A stretch of 64,000 nt of DNA from Roseivirga sp. UBA6052. Its GTDB lineage: Bacteria > Bacteroidota > Bacteroidia > Cytophagales > Cyclobacteriaceae. Positions 6,845 to 16,042 of the stretch are shown here, one piece after another. The position numbers were made by a program, and so were the translations under genes. The notes under the pieces are model-generated. The model had not been told where the DNA came from. It ran no database searches and saw only the letters and a list, made by a program, of their open reading frames with translations. The stretch is taken from assembly GCA_002427755.1 (NCBI GenBank), contig DIYO01000001.1, forward strand, positions 372,001 through 436,000, given 5' to 3'. The first letter of the stretch is position 1. Each line of letters opens with the position of its first letter.

Positions 6845-9800
6845 TTATTTATGTGGATATGATTTCTGTTCACCTGATTCCACTCCCATCTGCGCATGCC
6901 TTGGTTCTTCAGCGTATCGAGGGTCATGCACATACTCTAATTTGCACATAGAAATCATCTCTATACTGAGGAAGTCAAACTCTTCTACGATCTTTCCGGT
7001 CAACTCATAAATTCCTTTGCCTCTAAAAGGATAGCGAGCAGCTACCGGAGGAAAGTGTGTGCTGTCAATAAAATAGCCTTCACGGTCCAACCAAGTACCA
7101 AAATACATCCGTTTGCCTTTTGAAGTAGAGGTGTTCTTAATGTGAACAAGGTATCCCACCATCTTCACTACTTTATTTTTATGGTGCTCCATCTCCTTTA
7201 CTAACACTTCCTGTTGAGGTACGGACTTCAATAAATCAAAAGGATTGCAAAGCGGGAATCCTAGCAACTCCTGCTGGTCGAAAGCATCTTCTAGAAGATC
7301 ATAACTGAGTACCGGTAACTCAAAACGCTTCACTTCAGGATCAAAGAGCATCTTTACTGGATTAGTCTTCTTATGATTCCCCAATTGAAAATGGGCTTCC
7401 CATAACAAAGCTTTCTTTGAGGTGCCCGTAAAACGAAATGCGCCAATACGAATCAGAATACTGAGTTGTTCCAAAGAGATTTCTACGCGCTTTAAGAAAT
7501 TATCGAAGCTCATAAACACCCCGTTTTCTTGTCTTTCTTCAAGAATGGCTTCTGCAGCTCCAGTCTCCAGCTCCTTTATAAAAGCCATCCCCATAAAGAT
7601 CGTTTTACCATAAATGGTGCAGAGGTATTCACTTTGATTCACACAAGGTGCTTGAATGTCTGCCCCGTGCATAAAGGCTTCATGTGCATAGAGCTCTACA
7701 CGGTAGAAACCACCTCCATTGTTCATAGTGGCCACCATATACTCCAGTGGATAATAGGCCTTTAAGAACAAGCTCTGATAGCTCTCAACGGCATAAGAAG
7801 CTGAATGTCCTTTGGCAAAAGCATAGCCGGCAAAGCTTTCAATCTGTCGCCAAATCTCCTTAGCTAAACTGGGGGCATAGCCTTTCTCTAAACAATTAGA
7901 AAAGAACTTATTCTGTACCTTCTGAAACTCTTCTCGAGAGCGGTATTTCCCGGACATTCCTCTGCGTAACACATCTGCTTCTCCTAGCGTGAGCCCTGCA
8001 AAATAGTGCGCTACTTTGATCACATCTTCTTGATAAACCATCACACCGTAAGTCTCGGGCATAATATCTCGCATCACCGGATGGGCATCATTTCGCCTCT
8101 CAGGCTCTCTAAATCGCAATATGTATTGACGCATCATCCCCGACTGTGCCACTCCGGGACGAATCACTGAGCTCGCAGCTACCAAACCTAAGTACTCTTC
8201 TACCCTCAGTTTCTTCAGCAGCATACGCATAGCAGGCGACTCTACATAGAAACAGCCAATGGCTTTGCCTTCGCGAAGCAGTGCCTTGACCCTAGCATCT
8301 TGTTTGAATCGCTGAATATCATGGATATCAAACCGTGGATCTTTAGGGTGATTCCGCTCAATTACTTCTAAACTATCCTTGATCTTACCCAATCCCCGTT
8401 GACTCAGGATATCGAACTTATAGAGGCCAATATCCTCAGCAATCACCATATCGAAATGAGTTGTTGGAAAGCCTTTGGGAGGTAAATCAGTAGCCGTGTA
8501 ATAGTGAATCGGTCTTTCTGAAATGAGAATGCCTCCAGCATGAATGCTCAAATGACTGGGAAAGCCTTCGATATAACGACCATAGCGCAGCACCAACTGC
8601 TGCATCTCATCTAACTCACTTGGATTGACAGATTGAATCCGATCGATTTCATGAGGTGGAATCCCCAAGACTTTCCCCAATTCACGAATTACAGCCCTAA
8701 ACTGAAATGTACTGTAAGTTGCTAATAAAGCCGTATTTGGAAAGCGTTTGAAGATATACTGAGTAATATCCTCTCTATCCTTCCAGGAAAAGTCTACATC
8801 AAAATCAGGGGGATTTTGCCTGTAGAGGTTGATAAAGCGTTCGAAATACAGATCTAGCTCAATCGGATCCACATCCGTAATGCGCAATAGATAGGCCACC
8901 ACAGAATTGGCCCCACTCCCCCTACCTACATAGAAATAACCTTTGCTACGGGCATACTTGCAGATATCCCAATTGATGAGAAAATAAGACATAAAGCCCT
9001 GTTGTTTAATCACCTCCAGCTCCGTTTGGATACGCTTTAAGATCCTTTCATTGGGGCTCTTGTACCGATACGGTAAACCTTTCTCACACAATTCCTCTAA
9101 CATGGCATAATCACCAGCATTACTCCCTGTATAGGTTTTGAGGTTCTTATTGAGGTTCTCACCCTCAAAATCAAAATGGATGGCACATTGATCGAGGAGT
9201 TTTTGCGTATTCTCGATCATGTAAGGATATGCCACATAGATGCGTTTGAGCTCGTCTACAGGACGCAGAAAATCATCGGGATTACCTTCTTCTTCCTTAG
9301 AGAGCTTACTGAGCAGTGTGTTATTATCTATGGCACGTAGCAATCGATGCGCATTAAAGTCGCGTTTTCTAATCTGCCATTGCCCTGTCTCATTCTGCTG
9401 GCTACGAAAGGTAACCGTTGGAAGCATCACCAATTTGGATTCATCCATTTGGTGAGGCGGATAAATCAACCTAGGAATATCACTCGGCTTCACTCCTATG
9501 TATTCTAATTTTTTTAGTTTAAAACCATCATATTTAGTAAAGGGATATACCACAAAAGCATGTTGAAATCTCGGGGCTCTTGCCGGTATTTCTTCTCCGG
9601 AATGTAAGTGATGTGAGAGGTAGTCATTAAGCTCATGGAAGCCTTGATTATTATGAGCAATAGCGACAAATAGTTGGTCAGACCCATTTCTAAAATCAAT
9701 ACCTAATATAGGCTTAATTTCATATTTAGAAGATAAACGGACAAAATTGAGAGAAGCTGCCGTACTGTTGATATCGGTGAGCACAAATGAAGAAGCTCCT

Positions 9801-9883
9801 GCAGCATTGACTTCCTGCAAGAGCGTCTTGGTATCGAACGTACCATACTTAAAGCTGTAATACGTATGTGTATTCAGATACAT
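6845..9883 (-). CDS. DnaE2-like DNA polymerase III alpha subunit (error-prone type)
   Basis: This family C polymerase of 1012 residues is shorter than replicative DnaE (about 1150-1450), as in DnaE2/ImuC. The N-terminal PHP domain is degenerate: the usual first-strand HxH is NTH (residues 4-6), and the TDH motif reads LTDIN (35-39). The polymerase core is intact, with VGRGSGANSVVAYLL, the catalytic PPDFDVDF near 356-362, SIHAGGILIS, VYQEDVIKVAHYFAG and FAKGHSASYAVESY. The tail contains a helix-hairpin-helix-like region and an OB-fold. DnaE2 enzymes usually act in translesion synthesis with ImuA/ImuB, but no imuA/imuB lies nearby. A strong dyad covers its start. Confidence 0.88.
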   Translation of the reverse strand: MYLNTHTYYSFKYGTFDTKTLLQEVNAAGASSFVLTDINSTAASLNFVRLSSKYEIKPILGIDFRNGSDQLFVAIAHNNQGFHELNDYLSHHLHSGEEIPARAPRFQHAFVVYPFTKYDGFKLKKLEYIGVKPSDIPRLIYPPHQMDESKLVMLPTVTFRSQQNETGQWQIRKRDFNAHRLLRAIDNNTLLSKLSKEEEGNPDDFLRPVDELKRIYVAYPYMIENTQKLLDQCAIHFDFEGENLNKNLKTYTGSNAGDYAMLEELCEKGLPYRYKSPNERILKRIQTELEVIKQQGFMSYFLINWDICKYARSKGYFYVGRGSGANSVVAYLLRITDVDPIELDLYFERFINLYRQNPPDFDVDFSWKDREDITQYIFKRFPNTALLATYSTFQFRAVIRELGKVLGIPPHEIDRIQSVNPSELDEMQQLVLRYGRYIEGFPSHLSIHAGGILISERPIHYYTATDLPPKGFPTTHFDMVIAEDIGLYKFDILSQRGLGKIKDSLEVIERNHPKDPRFDIHDIQRFKQDARVKALLREGKAIGCFYVESPAMRMLLKKLRVEEYLGLVAASSVIRPGVAQSGMMRQYILRFREPERRNDAHPVMRDIMPETYGVMVYQEDVIKVAHYFAGLTLGEADVLRRGMSGKYRSREEFQKVQNKFFSNCLEKGYAPSLAKEIWRQIESFAGYAFAKGHSASYAVESYQSLFLKAYYPLEYMVATMNNGGGFYRVELYAHEAFMHGADIQAPCVNQSEYLCTIYGKTIFMGMAFIKELETGAAEAILEERQENGVFMSFDNFLKRVEISLEQLSILIRIGAFRFTGTSKKALLWEAHFQLGNHKKTNPVKMLFDPEVKRFELPVLSYDLLEDAFDQQELLGFPLCNPFDLLKSVPQQEVLVKEMEHHKNKVVKMVGYLVHIKNTSTSKGKRMYFGTWLDREGYFIDSTHFPPVAARYPFRGKGIYELTGKIVEEFDFLSIEMISMCKLEYVHDPRYAEEPRHAQMGVESGEQKSYPHK

Positions 9884-9920
9884 TTACCTTTCCGATTTTA
9901 GGTTGAATTGGAAAGGTAAA
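9883..9920 (-). promoter_or_regulatory. Dyad overlapping the dnaE2-like start codon
   Basis: TTTACCTTTCC (9883-9893) and GGAAAGGTAAA (9910-9920) are perfect 11-bp inverted arms separated by 16 bases. On the coding strand the second arm contains an SD-like AAAGG and the first base of the ATG. The structure could be a repressor operator, or an mRNA hairpin that hides the start. Confidence 0.5.
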
Positions 9921-9950
9921 ATTACTAATTATATTAGTTATCTAAAATAA

Positions 9951-11147
9951 TTAGGTTAAACTATCTGGAGCAGGTGCACTCGCATGGAATTCATTGGCAA
10001 TTCTATGGGTATAATGATTGAGTAATTCCAGTACTCTTTCTCTTGTATCAGCCGCAATGATTAAACCGATGTGCCATGGTTTATCCATACGCCAAACAAT
10101 CTCGGCATCACTGAAAGAACTCGTATTCGGGTGCTCAAAACGACTTAAAGACACCACAATACCTGCATATTTAGCCTTGATTTCAGGTAACTCATAAGGA
10201 ATAGCTTTCAAAGTAGCATCTTCTATCCTAGCCCATTCGGCCCACAGATTAACATTAGAACCAGCTTCAACCATACCTGCAAGATTGGCACCTCCTACAC
10301 GTGAAGAAGTCTCTAAGAAGAAGTATTCACCCGTCTCATTAGACTTGATAAACTCAGTATGAGAAGCACCATGCTGCATACCGAAGGCCTGCATCACCTT
10401 CTCATTTAAGGTAGTTAAAGCCAAGTCATCAGGAGATTCTTGCTCAACAATAGCTGATCTGAAAACGCCACCACCATGAGCCACTTCGAATGGCGTATCA
10501 ACATACTGACTTACCCTTGAGAAGATCACTTTTCCATGGTAATTCAATCCATCCACGTGATAAACTGCACCTGGAGCAAACCTTTCGGCTAAGAACATAT
10601 GTCTTTCATCTCCCAAATCGTGAATCACTTGCCATAACTCATCTTTAGAGTGAACCTTCTTAATGCCTGCGGCAGAAGCTTCAGAACGCGGTTTTACTAA
10701 CCACGGTGCAGGTACCGTATCAGCGAATAAATTCACCGCATCGTCATTAAACAAAGCTGTAAACTCAGGAACGGGAATATTCTCTTCTTTAGCCTTGATA
10801 CGCATGGCTAGCTTATCTCTAAAGAATCGACCAATCGTCTGACCCATTCCTGGCATTCTAAATTGCTCACGTAAAGCAGCAGCTCTTTCTACATCAAAGT
10901 CATCTAAAGCCACAAAACGATCGAAATGAATAGAGCGCATCTGATAAGCGATTCCCTTCTCAACATTGGCCAAATTCCAATCATCTTCAACCAAGAAAAA
11001 ATCATCGATATGCTCTCTAGGCCAAGCCTCATGCTCCAAGCTTTGTTTGGTAAGCAAATACACATTATTTCCTGCTTCTTTAGCTGCGATCATAAATTCA
11101 GATCCTTTGAAGTAGGTAGAAACACAAAGAATATTTAAAGTTCTCAT
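9951..11147 (-). CDS. ATP-grasp domain enzyme of unknown substrate
   Basis: This 398-residue cytoplasmic protein has an N-terminal Rossmann-like pre-ATP-grasp part (residues 1-110, LNILCVSTYFKGSEFMIAAKEAG). An ATP-grasp fold follows: FFRDKLAMRIKAKEENIPVPEF, then the nucleotide-binding lysine strand PWLVKPRSEASAAGI. The acidic metal-binding pair lies in HTEFIKS and YFFLETSSRVGG. These enzymes join a carboxylate to an amine or thiol using ATP, as in biotin carboxylase and carbamoyl-phosphate synthase. Nothing nearby fixes the substrate. It lies 24 bases after the leucyl aminopeptidase gene and is probably in the same transcript, so a link to peptide or amino-acid metabolism is possible but inferred. 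Confidence 0.85.
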   Translation of the reverse strand: MRTLNILCVSTYFKGSEFMIAAKEAGNNVYLLTKQSLEHEAWPREHIDDFFLVEDDWNLANVEKGIAYQMRSIHFDRFVALDDFDVERAAALREQFRMPGMGQTIGRFFRDKLAMRIKAKEENIPVPEFTALFNDDAVNLFADTVPAPWLVKPRSEASAAGIKKVHSKDELWQVIHDLGDERHMFLAERFAPGAVYHVDGLNYHGKVIFSRVSQYVDTPFEVAHGGGVFRSAIVEQESPDDLALTTLNEKVMQAFGMQHGASHTEFIKSNETGEYFFLETSSRVGGANLAGMVEAGSNVNLWAEWARIEDATLKAIPYELPEIKAKYAGIVVSLSRFEHPNTSSFSDAEIVWRMDKPWHIGLIIAADTRERVLELLNHYTHRIANEFHASAPAPDSLT

Positions 11148-11171
11148 TTTCTGATACTTGTGGTTTTATAT

Positions 11172-12602
11172 CTAAAGCTGTGATTTGATATATTCAATTA
11201 ATAATCTAGGGCCATATCCCTTGGCTGATTTCATCTTTGAATAAGGTGAATCTCCAAAAGCCACACCTGCAATATCTAAGTGAGCCCAAGCTGTATGATC
11301 TTCTGTAAAGTATTCTAAGAACTTAGCAGCGGTAATGGCTCCTGCGATAGGTTTACCACTAAAGTTTCTTACATCGGCAACATCAGAATGCAAATCACCC
11401 TTAAAATCATCGAATAAAGGCAATTGCCAAACTCGCTCGTGTGTTGATGTACCTGCTTTTTCCAAGCCGGCTTTCATCTCCTCATTATTTGTAAACATAG
11501 CTCCGGCTGAATATCCTAATGTCATTACGCTAGAACCTGTTAATGTCGCTAAATCAATGATTTGATCAGGACTGAAGGTTTTAATGGTATAGTTGATGGC
11601 ATCGGCCAACACCAAACGTCCTTCAGCATCTGTATCAATTACCTCAATACTTTTTCCCGAATAAGACCCGATTACATCACCAGGTTTCACACTATTGGCA
11701 TCTACGGCATTCTCAGCACTTCCAACAACCCCAACAAGATTCACGGGTAGATTAAGCTTAGCTGCTAATTCAACGGTTCCAAGCACCGCTGCTGCACCAC
11801 CCATGTCCGATTTCATGTAGTGCATGTTATTGGAAGGTTTGATTGACAATCCACCCGTATCGAAAGTTACTCCCTTGCCTACTAATGCGATGGTCTTTCC
11901 ACCCGGATTACCTTCATACTGACACTGAATCAATACCGATTCAAACTTACTCCCTTGACCGACCGCTAAATGTGCATGAAACCCTTTCTGCTCAAGCTCT
12001 TTCTCTCCAAATATGGTACAGTCATATCCATTTGCCTCAGCTGATTTTTGTGCCCATTCGGCTAAATAGCGAGGTATTTTAACATTACCAGGAGCATCAA
12101 CTAAAGCCATAATAGATTTCATGGTCTCTGCTGTAGCCTGCCCATTCTCTAGTGTTTGCTGATTGTAGGCGTTTGATTTTACCAATACTTCAAAAACTTC
12201 ATCGGCTAACGCTGAGCCTTTCTTTACTTCTGTTTTGAGGCGCCCTATTTGGTAGGTTGAAAGTCCAAATCCTAGTGCACAGGCTTCTTGATAATCATTT
12301 GACAAATGATCTAGCTTAACGCCAACCTGACTTGTCCACTGCTTAGCTCTTTTGTGTGCTAGCCATCTAAATGCTTCTTGTGCTTGGCTTAAATCTTTAT
12401 CATCACCTAAACCAATCAGGTAAATCCATTGCTTTCCATTTCGCCTTGGCAGAGACATTAATTGCTTAAAGTTGCCATCGAAAAAGATCTTTTCAGTTAC
12501 TCCCGCTAATTGCGCGACTAACTCTTGATCAATTTCATTCTTAAGAAATGGAACCACTATGGATTCAGCTTCTTCAATATTCTGTATCTCCTTGAAAATC
12601 AT
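11172..12602 (-). CDS. Leucyl aminopeptidase (peptidase M17, PepA family)
   Basis: This two-metal cytoplasmic aminopeptidase removes N-terminal residues from peptides. The C-terminal catalytic domain shows KGVTFDTGGLSIKPS, the MKSDMGGAAAV block and the family signature DTDAEGRLVLADA, which supplies metal ligands and the active Arg. I chose the ATG at 12602 (476 residues) over a frame-extending ATG at 12623. It makes a classic ATGA overlap with the TGA of the upstream esterase gene, indicating translational coupling, and the sequence MIFKEIQ is a normal N-terminus. The N-terminal macro-like domain is divergent, as is usual. Confidence 0.92.
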   Translation of the reverse strand: MIFKEIQNIEEAESIVVPFLKNEIDQELVAQLAGVTEKIFFDGNFKQLMSLPRRNGKQWIYLIGLGDDKDLSQAQEAFRWLAHKRAKQWTSQVGVKLDHLSNDYQEACALGFGLSTYQIGRLKTEVKKGSALADEVFEVLVKSNAYNQQTLENGQATAETMKSIMALVDAPGNVKIPRYLAEWAQKSAEANGYDCTIFGEKELEQKGFHAHLAVGQGSKFESVLIQCQYEGNPGGKTIALVGKGVTFDTGGLSIKPSNNMHYMKSDMGGAAAVLGTVELAAKLNLPVNLVGVVGSAENAVDANSVKPGDVIGSYSGKSIEVIDTDAEGRLVLADAINYTIKTFSPDQIIDLATLTGSSVMTLGYSAGAMFTNNEEMKAGLEKAGTSTHERVWQLPLFDDFKGDLHSDVADVRNFSGKPIAGAITAAKFLEYFTEDHTAWAHLDIAGVAFGDSPYSKMKSAKGYGPRLLIEYIKSQL

Positions 12603-13360
12603 TCTTCTGTAAAATAAAGCCATTTAATCGCCTTGGGAAATTCAAATGCCCAATAATACTCACCATGCTGCCCTTTCTCATAAATTGAACATTTGTATCG
12701 ACCATGCTGAGCATCTATATACTTAGGTTGTAAGACCCCATCTAATCTTTTCACATTGGGTAAGTGCACATTACTCTCCATGCCCCCTGCATATAAATAC
12801 AAGGCACTTCTTTCATTGGTATCGAACTGGCCAGCATGATGATAGATCATTGGTGATATCCAAAGGCTTGGTGAGAAAACCATCATTTTGCCATAGATCT
12901 CAGGGAATTTTAGCCCAGCATACAAACTGATCAGACCTCCCATGGAACTGCCTCCGATTCCCGTATTTTCATAACCAGGTTTTACCCGGAATTTCTTATT
13001 CACGTAAGGGATGAGTGTGTCATTAATAAAAGCCAAGTATGCGTCTCCTTTGCCGTCTCCAAATAAGGGATTGTAATAGGGCGAATACTCATAAACACGT
13101 TCTTCATGGCCATGATCTATTGCTATTATGATGAGATCCTTTAACCCATCATGGGCTAGCTGAGTAAGTGATTTATCTATTGCCCAATCTCCATATGGTG
13201 CATTTGGATTGAAGAGGTTTTGACCATCTTGTAAGTAGAGCACTGGATAAGTTTTATCCGTCTCATCATAGTCGTGCGGCAGCAATGCTGAAATCCGTCT
13301 ATGAACCCCCAACTGAGGGATTTCATAGTCTTGTTCAATGGTAAAAATCTTTGGCTCCAT
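12599..13360 (-). CDS. Alpha/beta hydrolase, esterase D/enterochelin-esterase-like
   Basis: This 253-residue serine hydrolase belongs to the putative esterase family (PF00756-like). The nucleophile elbow is GGSSMGG (GxSxGG type) after YENTGIG. The oxyanion and strand region YPVLYLQDGQNLF and the acidic/His part near HGEYYWAFEF fit the esterase D/Fes group. It has no signal peptide, so it is cytoplasmic. The natural substrate cannot be read from the sequence; relatives cleave S-formylglutathione, trehalose esters, siderophores or feruloyl esters. Its stop overlaps the aminopeptidase start (ATGA), so the two are made together. Confidence 0.87.
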   Translation of the reverse strand: MEPKIFTIEQDYEIPQLGVHRRISALLPHDYDETDKTYPVLYLQDGQNLFNPNAPYGDWAIDKSLTQLAHDGLKDLIIIAIDHGHEERVYEYSPYYNPLFGDGKGDAYLAFINDTLIPYVNKKFRVKPGYENTGIGGSSMGGLISLYAGLKFPEIYGKMMVFSPSLWISPMIYHHAGQFDTNERSALYLYAGGMESNVHLPNVKRLDGVLQPKYIDAQHGRYKCSIYEKGQHGEYYWAFEFPKAIKWLYFTEE

Positions 13361-13422
13361 GTACCTCTTAAAAATCGCTGCAAAGGTACATTCTATTCTT
13401 TCAAAAGAATAGTCTTAGCATA

Positions 13423-13695
13423 TTAGTTTTCAGTGTTTTGAGACTTAAATGTGAGCTTAAAATATATAAGCAAACCACTCAATACGAATATGATTGAATT
13501 GGCAATGATTACAGGAAGTAAGTTGAGCGAAAAGGCATAGACTAACCAGACTACAGTACTGGTTATAACTATCAATAGCATGTTAATACTTATATCTCCG
13601 GCAGATTTTGTCTTCCATGTTTTAGCCACTTGAGGGATAAATGTAATACTGCTTAAAAGCGCTCCAAAGTGCCCCATGAGTTCTGTCCACTCCAT
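13423..13695 (-). CDS. SemiSWEET-type PQ-loop sugar transporter
   Basis: This 90-residue inner-membrane protein has three predicted helices, the exact size and topology of bacterial SemiSWEETs. These work as dimers to move sugars such as sucrose or glucose down a gradient. Helix 1 contains the PQ motif (SSITFIPQVAKTWKTKSAGD, PQ at residues 21-22). Helix 2 runs through LLIVITSTVVWLVYAF and helix 3 through VIIANSIIFVLSGLLIYF. It is followed by a 9-bp inverted repeat at 13393-13412 without a T-run. The substrate is inferred from family only. Confidence 0.87.
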   Translation of the reverse strand: MEWTELMGHFGALLSSITFIPQVAKTWKTKSAGDISINMLLIVITSTVVWLVYAFSLNLLPVIIANSIIFVLSGLLIYFKLTFKSQNTEN

Positions 13696-13823
13696 ATCTG
13701 ATTTGTTTAAGTCTCGTGAAAATGTTGATTCTAAAGCTAGTAATTCCTAAAAGAAAATCATCTATGAGCTAATCTATTGACTGATTGATAATGAGTTGAT
13801 TATATTCGCGGAAATTCTCACCC

Positions 13824-14615
13824 ATGCGACTTGGACAATTATCACGACAGCTAGAAGTTTCTTCCGACAAAATTGTGAAGGTGCTAGCCGATAATTTCCG
13901 TGAGGTAAATAACCACCCTAACATTAAAATCACTGAGGAAGAGCTTGCTTTTTTGGTGGTACACTTTACTCCAAAACCCTTAGAAGACACCGTTTCTGCT
14001 GATTCAACTAAACCTGCCATGGAGAAGGCTGCTGAGACTGAAGAGACATCTGAAGTAGAAAACCAAGAACTAAAAGAAGTTCCAGAATTCGTTGAGTCCT
14101 TAAGACCACAAGTCATTACGCTGGAAGAAGAGTTTAATGCTCAGAAAGAAGATTTAGAGTCTTATAAAGCAGAAAAGGTAGAACTTGAGGGTTTAAAAGT
14201 TGTAGGTAAAATAGATCTTCCGGAGCCACCTGCTAAGAAGGAGAAAGTTACTCCTGAGAAAAAAGAAGAAGAATCAGAGGAGATCAAGTCTTTCAAAAGA
14301 AAACCAAGAAGAAATGGTAAGCGAAATGGCAACAGAAAGCCAAGGCTTAATCCGATAGAATACCAGAGGCAAAAAGAAGAGAGGCTGGCTAAGAAGAAAA
14401 AGGAGCAAGAAGAAAAACGAATAAAAGAGCTAAAAAAGAAGCATTACGAGTCTCAGGTAAAACCTAAACAACAAGGAGCTAAAAAGAAAAAGAAAAAGCC
14501 TGCTATAGAAGTTCAACCACAACCGGCTGCTATCTCAAAACCACAATCCCAAGAGACATCTAATCCTATAAAACGTTTCTGGAAATGGCTCAACGGTGAA
14601 TACGACAAGCGCTAA
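13824..14615 (+). CDS. Lys/Glu-rich protein resembling the N-terminal region of IF-2, lacking the GTPase
   Basis: This 263-residue soluble protein has an N-terminus (MRLGQLSRQLEVSSDKIVKV, then NPxIKIT) that closely resembles the IF-2 N domain of Bacteroidota translation factors. Residues 121-133 (LEGLKVVGKIDLP) match a short conserved element that precedes the basic linker in those IF-2 proteins. Residues 150-235 are extremely rich in Lys, Arg and Glu and probably helical. There is no G domain, and the frame ends naturally at residue 263 with no GTPase fragment after it. It may bind RNA or the ribosome. The similarity is my reading; the function is unknown. Confidence 0.8.
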   Translation: MRLGQLSRQLEVSSDKIVKVLADNFREVNNHPNIKITEEELAFLVVHFTPKPLEDTVSADSTKPAMEKAAETEETSEVENQELKEVPEFVESLRPQVITLEEEFNAQKEDLESYKAEKVELEGLKVVGKIDLPEPPAKKEKVTPEKKEEESEEIKSFKRKPRRNGKRNGNRKPRLNPIEYQRQKEERLAKKKKEQEEKRIKELKKKHYESQVKPKQQGAKKKKKKPAIEVQPQPAAISKPQSQETSNPIKRFWKWLNGEYDKR

Positions 14616-14692
14616 GCACTTCTAATTCAAAAAGATAATCTTGAAACTCTTTTTGCGTTTGGGAGTACAATAACAAAGGTCAATCGCTTAAC

Positions 14693-16042
14693 ATGAAGTT
14701 CACTCAACCACTAATGGCAACCATTTTGGTAGCCATCTTATTTTTTTGTTCCTGTGAAGAAGAGAAAGTTCCTAAAGCATTTCAACCTCGAAATGATCAT
14801 GAGGCTTATCTAAAATCTCTTGAAAATGCTAATCTGTTAGAAACTGCGCTGGGCAAAGACTGGCAGCTTATGGCAAAAGAAATACTCAATTCTCCCCTAT
14901 CCATTAATTCGCCATACGAAGAAGCATTTTATATAGACGATAAAGAAGTGCAAGCTATGGGCTACAAATTCATGGCTAAAAGAGGTCAGAAAGTTCAGGT
15001 AACCGTTGAGTCTTTGAGCACACGTGATGGCATGACTTTTCTAGACCTGTATAGAAAAGACGGCTTGGGTCAGTACCGCCATGTAGCTACTGCCGCAAAA
15101 GAAAGCATGACATTGGGTTTTGAGCCTAGAAGAGATGCAGAATACATTCTGAGATTCCAAACCGAACTCTTAAGAGGTGGTCAATACAAGATTACTATAG
15201 AAAATGTTCCAACACTTGCTTTTCCTGTTGCCGGAAAAACACCAAGGGCCATTGGTAGCTTTTGGGGTGACCCTAGAGACGGTGGAAGAAGAAAACATGA
15301 GGGTGTAGATATCTTTGCAAGAAGAGGTACACCAATTGTAGCCCCTTCTGACGGCAGAGTACGTTTTGCGGGAGAACGTGGCATTGGTGGCAAAGTAGTT
15401 TGGCTTAGAGACAGCAAAAGAGGCACAAGCCTCTATTTCGCCCATTTAAACAAAATTCTTGTAAAGAGTGGCGATAGAATAGAAAAAGGTGATACGCTTG
15501 GTACGGTAGGCAACACGGGTAATGCCCGAACCACTCCCCCACATTTACATTTCGGTGTTTATTCCAATGGAGCAGTTGATCCTTTAGCCTTTTTAAAAGC
15601 TGATGGAAGAAGACTAAAGCCTTTAAAAGCTGTTACTACCAACTTAGGGGATTTTGTCAGAGTTGATAAAAACACTTCTTTGTTTACAGATGAACGCAAA
15701 AGAAAGCGCAAGAAAAGACTGAACAGAAACCAAGTGGTTAAAACAATTGCTGAAACTGAAAGTGCCTATAGAATTGAATTACCTAATGGAGACCAAGGCT
15801 ATATCAATAAGAACTTCATAGCTCAATTGAACAGCCCTTTAGAGAATCTAGACCTGAAGTATAGTGAAGACCTTCTCTTTTCTCCTAGATTGAATTCCAC
15901 TAAATCGGTTATTGCCGCTAACGAAAGCATATCACTTCTTGGAGAATCAGGGGATTTCTATCTAGTAAGAACAAAAAATGGACAGTCCGGCTGGATGCCA
16001 AGGTCAGTAAAAGAGTCAGCTCGAAATCGAGCTGATGATTAA
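14693..16042 (+). CDS. M23 metallopeptidase lipoprotein with C-terminal SH3-like domains
   Basis: This envelope protein of 449 residues has a lipoprotein signal (ILFFCSC, Cys21). A beta-sandwich-like region covers about residues 60-175. The LytM/M23 endopeptidase domain (about 180-300) has the zinc ligands HEGVD (H202, D206) and PHLHFG, so the active site looks complete. Two SH3b-like repeats follow (VKTIAETESAYRIELPNGDQ and SISLLGESGDFYLVRTKNGQ), likely binding peptidoglycan. The inferred role is cleavage of cell-wall cross-links or spanning peptides. The stop overlaps the convergent XdhC gene by four bases. Confidence 0.9.
   Translation: MKFTQPLMATILVAILFFCSCEEEKVPKAFQPRNDHEAYLKSLENANLLETALGKDWQLMAKEILNSPLSINSPYEEAFYIDDKEVQAMGYKFMAKRGQKVQVTVESLSTRDGMTFLDLYRKDGLGQYRHVATAAKESMTLGFEPRRDAEYILRFQTELLRGGQYKITIENVPTLAFPVAGKTPRAIGSFWGDPRDGGRRKHEGVDIFARRGTPIVAPSDGRVRFAGERGIGGKVVWLRDSKRGTSLYFAHLNKILVKSGDRIEKGDTLGTVGNTGNARTTPPHLHFGVYSNGAVDPLAFLKADGRRLKPLKAVTTNLGDFVRVDKNTSLFTDERKRKRKKRLNRNQVVKTIAETESAYRIELPNGDQGYINKNFIAQLNSPLENLDLKYSEDLLFSPRLNSTKSVIAANESISLLGESGDFYLVRTKNGQSGWMPRSVKESARNRADD

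Noticed and set aside
12603..12623. Seven-codon N-terminal extension of the leucyl aminopeptidase
   Set aside because: The ATG at 12602 gives a perfect ATGA overlap with the upstream stop and a normal family N-terminus.
13393..13412. Terminator after the SemiSWEET gene
   Set aside because: The 9-bp AT-rich inverted repeat has no T-run on the transcribed side, so I list it only as a hairpin mentioned in the gene entry.
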